Assembly: GCF_007992495.1 (NCBI RefSeq)
Contig: NZ_BKAJ01000033.1
Span: forward strand, 124,001-188,000
Source: Reyranella soli
GTDB taxonomy: Bacteria; Pseudomonadota; Alphaproteobacteria; Reyranellales; Reyranellaceae
DNA length: 64,000 nt
Direction of reading: 5' to 3'
In this document: one piece after another, positions 60,687 to 64,000 of the stretch
Numbering within the stretch: position 1 is the stretch's first letter
Layout: the number at the start of each line of letters is the position of its first letter
Program-made: the position numbers and the translations under genes
Notes under the pieces: model-generated
What the model was told of the DNA's origin: nothing
Seen by the model: the letters and a program-made list of their open reading frames with translations, nothing else
The model's database searches: none

Positions 60687-61558
60687 CCCACGCCGTGCTC
60701 CGCGACCGCGGTTCGGCCAAGACGGCGCACAGGCGCCGGCGTCGGCCGCGGTCGTACTGGGCGCTGCGCATCGGGCTCGGCCTGCTCGCCTTCTACGTCG
60801 CAGTCGCGCTGATCTCCTTCGTCTGGACGCCCTACGATCCGCTGACGCCCGGCATCGGCGACGGTTACGATGCGCCGAGCTGGGCGTTTCCTCTCGGCAC
60901 CGATCGGCTGGGGGCCGACATGCTGTCGCGCCTAATGGTCGGCGCGCGCTACGATCTCGGCATCGCCTTCGCGGCGGTGACCATCGCGCTCACCGTCGGC
61001 ACGGTCCTGGGCGTACTGTCGGGCTATCACGGCGGCGCGCTCGACACCGCGATGATGCGCGGCGTCGAGATCTTCCAGGCCTTTCCCGGCCTGCTGTTCG
61101 CCATGCTGGTGGTGCAGGCGGTCGGCGCCGGCATCGTCAACGTCATCCTCGTGCTGTCGTTCGTCGGCATCCCGGACTACCTGCGGCTGGCCCGCGCCGA
61201 GATCCAGGCCAAGAAGACCTGGCAATACGCCGAGGCGGCGCGCATGGCCGGCAACCTGCCGTGGCGCGTGGCCTTCCGCCATCTGCTGCCCAACAGCGTC
61301 GGGCCGCTGCTTGCCTTCACCTCGATCAACGCGGCCTTCTCGGCGCTGGTGACCGCGAGCCTGGGTTTCCTGGGCCTGGGGCTCGGCCCCAACGTGCCGG
61401 AATGGGGCAACATGATCGCCCGAGGCCAGGACGGCATCATGACCGGCCAGTGGTGGGTGTCGTTCTTCCCGGGGCTGGCGATCCTCGGCCTGGCCGGCGG
61501 CCTCTACCTGCTGGGCGACGCGCTCGCCGACCTCACCGATCCGCGGCGGCGGCGATGA
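60683..61558 (+). CDS. Opp/Dpp-type ABC transporter permease 2
   Basis: A 291-residue DppC-type permease. The basic N terminus (RRRRRPRSYWALRIG) and first helix precede FPLGTDRLGADMLSRLMVGAR, a DppC signature. The EAA loop is AEAARMAGNLPWRVAFRHLLPNSVGPLL. It overlaps both neighbours by ATGA. The substrate is unlikely to be defined by the permease; the adjacent monooxygenase suggests a small heterocyclic or aminocarboxylate compound rather than peptides. Confidence 0.93.
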   Translation: MTHAVLRDRGSAKTAHRRRRRPRSYWALRIGLGLLAFYVAVALISFVWTPYDPLTPGIGDGYDAPSWAFPLGTDRLGADMLSRLMVGARYDLGIAFAAVTIALTVGTVLGVLSGYHGGALDTAMMRGVEIFQAFPGLLFAMLVVQAVGAGIVNVILVLSFVGIPDYLRLARAEIQAKKTWQYAEAARMAGNLPWRVAFRHLLPNSVGPLLAFTSINAAFSALVTASLGFLGLGLGPNVPEWGNMIARGQDGIMTGQWWVSFFPGLAILGLAGGLYLLGDALADLTDPRRRR

Positions 61559-62358
61559 GCGACGCCCTGCTCGAGATCGAGGACTACAGCGGCGGCTTCG
61601 TGGGCGAAACCGGCGAACTCGCGCCCGTGCTGCACGGCGTGTCGTACCGCCTGAAGACCGGCGTCATGACGGCGGTGGTGGGCGAATCGGGCAGCGGCAA
61701 GTCGCTGGTGGCGCTGTCGGTCCTCGGCATCCAGCCGCCCGCCTTCGAGCGCACCGGGGGCCGTATGCTGTTCCGCGGCGTCGATCTCTTCGGCCTCGAC
61801 GAGAGGGCCATGCGGCGCGTGCGCGGCGCGGAGATCAGCATGGTCTTCCAGGACGCGCGCGCCGCCCTCAATCCCGTCTTCACGGTCGGCCGCCAGCTCG
61901 CCGATGTCTGGCAGCTCCAGCACGGCGGCGGCCGACGCGCGGCAATGCGGCAGGCCATCGAGGCGCTAGGCCGTGTCTCCATCCCCGAGCCCGAGCGCCG
62001 GGCGCGGCAGTATCCCCACGAATTCTCGGGCGGCATGGCGCAGCGCGCGATGATCGCCATGGCCTCTCTGATCTGCCGGCCGTCGCTCTTGATCCTCGAC
62101 GAGCCGACGACCGGCCTCGACGTCACCATCCAGTCCGACATCATGGAGCTGATCGTCGAGCTCAGCCACACGCGCGGGCTCACGACCTGCCTGATCACGC
62201 ACGATCTCGGTGTCGTCGCCGAGACCTGCCAGGAGGTCGTGGTGATGAATGCCGGCCGCGTCGTCGAGACCGGAAGCGCCGAAGCGATCTTCACCCGGCC
62301 CGCCGACGGCTACACCCAGCGGCTTCTGTCGGCGAGCCAGCTCGTCGAGGCCGCCTGA
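61555..62358 (+). CDS. Opp/Dpp-type ABC transporter ATP-binding protein 1
   Basis: A 267-residue DppD-type ATPase. Walker A is GESGSGKSL, the Q-loop is VFQDARAALNP, the signature is EFSGGMAQRAMIAMA, Walker B is LLILDEPTTGLD and the switch His is in ITHDLG. The C-terminal oligopeptide-type extension is short compared with the usual DppD (about 330 residues), and it lacks the Cys-rich C-terminal 4Fe-4S-like motif. It powers the permeases together with the next gene. ATGA overlaps at both ends. Confidence 0.92.
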   Translation: MSDALLEIEDYSGGFVGETGELAPVLHGVSYRLKTGVMTAVVGESGSGKSLVALSVLGIQPPAFERTGGRMLFRGVDLFGLDERAMRRVRGAEISMVFQDARAALNPVFTVGRQLADVWQLQHGGGRRAAMRQAIEALGRVSIPEPERRARQYPHEFSGGMAQRAMIAMASLICRPSLLILDEPTTGLDVTIQSDIMELIVELSHTRGLTTCLITHDLGVVAETCQEVVVMNAGRVVETGSAEAIFTRPADGYTQRLLSASQLVEAA

Positions 62359-63344
62359 TGCAGGACGATCCCGTCCTCAACCGGCCGCTGCTGCAGGTCC
62401 GCAGCCTCAGGAAGACCTTCCCGGTCCAGGGCGGACGCCGGCTGGTGGCGGTGGACGGCGTCGACCTCGAGATCAAGGCCGGCGAGACGCTGGCGCTGGT
62501 GGGGGAGAGCGGCTCGGGCAAGTCGACGGTGGCGCGTTGCATCGTGCGGCTGGTCGAGCCGACCGGCGGCGACGTCGTGATCGGCGGCGATTCGATCCTG
62601 GGATTGCAGCCCAGCCGTTTGGCCGGGGTCTATCGCCGCATCCAGATGGTCTTCCAGGATCCCAACGCCTCGCTCAATCCGCGCATGAGCGTACGCCAGG
62701 TGCTGGAGGAGCCGCTCAGCCTGCATCTTTACCTGCTGCGCAGCGAGCGTGCGGCGCGCGTCAAGGAACTGATCGAGATGGTCGGGCTGACACCGGCCCA
62801 CCTCGACCGCTATCCGCACGAGCTGAGTGGCGGACAGCGCCAGCGCGTCGGCATCGCCCGCGCCATCGCCGTGTCGCCGGAGATCGTCATTCTCGACGAG
62901 CCCACATCCTCGCTCGACGTGTCGATCCGCGGCCAGATCCTCGACCTGCTGCTCGAGCTGCAGGAGCGGCTGAACCTCGCCTACCTCTTCATCACCCACG
63001 ACCTGCAGGTCGTGCAGCATGTCGCCGACCGGGTTGCCGTCATGTATCTCGGCGGCATCGTCGAGACCGGGCCGACCGGCGACCTGTTCGCCGATCCCAA
63101 GCATCCCTACACCAAGGCACTGCTGTCGGCCGCGCCCGTGGCGCGCTGGGGGGTGAAGCGCACGCGCACGCGCCTGTCGGGCGAGATATCGAGCGCCATC
63201 GACCCGCCCGACGCCTGCCGTCTCGCCGGCCGCTGCCCGCTCGTCCGGCCCTCCTGCTCGGCGAGCCGGCCGCCGCTGATCGATATCGGCGATGGCCGTG
63301 CCGTCGCCTGTCCCGTTGTCATCGAAAGGATCTCGACATGCTGA
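62358..63344 (+). CDS. Opp/Dpp-type ABC transporter ATP-binding protein 2
   Basis: A 328-residue DppF-type ATPase. Walker A GESGSGKST, Q-loop VFQDPNASLNPRM, signature ELSGGQRQRVGIARA, Walker B IVILDEPTSSLD, switch FITHDLQVV. The C-terminal oligopeptide-type region is complete, with CRLAGRCPLVRPSCSASRPPL, the cysteine motif of this subfamily. It starts at TGATG shared with the previous stop and ends overlapping the binding-protein gene. Confidence 0.94.
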   Translation: MQDDPVLNRPLLQVRSLRKTFPVQGGRRLVAVDGVDLEIKAGETLALVGESGSGKSTVARCIVRLVEPTGGDVVIGGDSILGLQPSRLAGVYRRIQMVFQDPNASLNPRMSVRQVLEEPLSLHLYLLRSERAARVKELIEMVGLTPAHLDRYPHELSGGQRQRVGIARAIAVSPEIVILDEPTSSLDVSIRGQILDLLLELQERLNLAYLFITHDLQVVQHVADRVAVMYLGGIVETGPTGDLFADPKHPYTKALLSAAPVARWGVKRTRTRLSGEISSAIDPPDACRLAGRCPLVRPSCSASRPPLIDIGDGRAVACPVVIERISTC

Positions 63345-64000
63345 TGCCCAGACGTCTGCTCTTCGGTTGCGCCGCGATGCTGGCGGCGCTGGCCTCGGCC
63401 GGCACGGCCGGCGCCAAGCCGCTGGTCCACGCCATCCCGGCCGACATTGCGAGCCTCGACCCAGCCGACATCCGCGGCCAGCAGGACCAGGAGATCGGCA
63501 CCAACGTCTACGAGCGCCTGGTGCGCATGAAGTTCAACCCGAAGCCCGATGGCACGCTGATGGCCGACCCGGTCGAGGTCGTGCCCGAGCTGGCCGAATC
63601 GTGGACCGTCGACGGTCCGGTCATCACCTTCAAGCTCAAGCCGGGCATCAACTTCTATCCGACCGGCAATCCGATGACCTCGGAGGACGTGCGCTACAGC
63701 TTCGAGCGGCTGACCCGCATCGCCGGCAACGGCCGCAACCAGGCGGGCATCGCAGGCTTGTTCAAGGCCGAGCAGGTCGAGGCGGTCGATCCGCTCACCG
63801 TGCGCATCACCTTCACCGACGGTGACGGCAAGCCAACGGCCGTGCCTGTGGCGCTGACCTCGATGAAGTTCCAGCAGTTTGCCGTGATCGACTCGGTCGA
63901 GGTCAAGAAGCACGTCACGGCCGAGGACCCGTGGGCCAACGAATGGCTGAAGAAGAACCTCGCGACGACAGGTCCGTACTACATCGCCAACCGCACGCTC
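63338..64000 (+). CDS. Opp/Dpp-type ABC substrate-binding protein, 3' end outside the window
   Basis: The first 221 residues of a periplasmic binding protein (SBP_bac_5). Signal peptide MLMPRRLLFGCAAMLAALASAGTAGA, then the mature start KPLVHAIPADIASLDPADIRGQQDQEIGTNVYERLVR, VPELAESWTVDGPVITFKLKPGINFYPTGNPMTSEDVRYSFERL, all typical. A gene in the upstream operon overlaps its start (63338-63344). SD AAAGGA is at 7 bp. The C-terminal half is cut by the edge. It should determine the ligand of this importer. Confidence 0.94.
   Translation, partial: MLMPRRLLFGCAAMLAALASAGTAGAKPLVHAIPADIASLDPADIRGQQDQEIGTNVYERLVRMKFNPKPDGTLMADPVEVVPELAESWTVDGPVITFKLKPGINFYPTGNPMTSEDVRYSFERLTRIAGNGRNQAGIAGLFKAEQVEAVDPLTVRITFTDGDGKPTAVPVALTSMKFQQFAVIDSVEVKKHVTAEDPWANEWLKKNLATTGPYYIANRTL

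Overview
The window is a gene-dense, high-GC chromosomal segment. Its character is alphaproteobacterial: FixL/FixJ/Crp-Fnr (FixK-type) regulators, a ccoNOQP-ccoGHIS cbb3 oxidase cluster, a TctC-type binding receptor, many ATGA-overlapping operons, and several luciferase-like monooxygenases and solute-binding proteins typical of soil or freshwater Rhizobiales/Rhodospirillales. I cannot name the genus from the sequence alone. No rRNA, tRNA, CRISPR array, phage gene or intact insertion sequence was recognised.

Layout. 0-5.6 kb (minus strand): the end of a hybrid NRPS/PKS locus. A stand-alone adenylation-PCP gene precedes a KS-AT-ACP polyketide synthase whose reading frame continues, past an amber codon, into a class III aminotransferase (AMT) domain that runs off the left edge. 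The adenylation gene is broken by an amber codon and a frameshift, so the locus looks like a decaying natural-product cluster. 5.7-8 kb: an ABC-exporter-like membrane domain without ATPase, then cbpA-cbpM co-chaperones. 8-22.4 kb: mixed metabolism, including a TctC receptor, alpha/beta hydrolases, an orphan molybdenum hydroxylase large subunit, a LysE exporter, threonine aldolase, an enoyl-CoA hydratase, a luciferase-like monooxygenase with a hydrolase, a class II cyclic-nucleotide phosphodiesterase and a maleate-isomerase-like protein.

22.4-40.7 kb is the most coherent block, a microaerobic respiration island. It holds ccoN-O-Q-P-G-H-I-S, a SafE-like membrane protein, a universal stress protein, HemN, a CBS/BON protein, the heme-PAS kinase FixL with FixJ, a lone receiver, a FixK-type regulator and two paralogous release-factor-like proteins near its ends. 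Four good FNR/FixK boxes (TTGAY-N4-RTCAA) and two weaker ones lie in its intergenic gaps, in front of the oxidase, the stress/heme genes, the regulators and several uncharacterised small proteins. This implies one oxygen-responsive regulon: FixL senses oxygen, FixJ activates, and the FixK protein binds the boxes.

40.7-58.3 kb: flavin reductase, a TTG-started glutathione S-transferase, a Pit phosphate transporter, the very large helicase Lhr, an IclR regulator divergent from an HpaB-type flavin hydroxylase with a clear palindromic operator, a LivK-type binding protein, an SDR enzyme, YccF, a PEBP protein, an amidohydrolase and a DHA2-type MFS exporter. 58.4-64 kb: an operon of an NtaA/DszA-type monooxygenase with a complete Opp/Dpp-type ABC importer, every junction overlapping; its binding protein is cut by the right edge.

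Four dispersed copies of a long GC-rich palindrome (core GCGGGCCTC..GGCCCGC around TCATGA) sit between genes at 8.0, 10.1, 21.1 and 55.5 kb and form a genome-specific repeat family.
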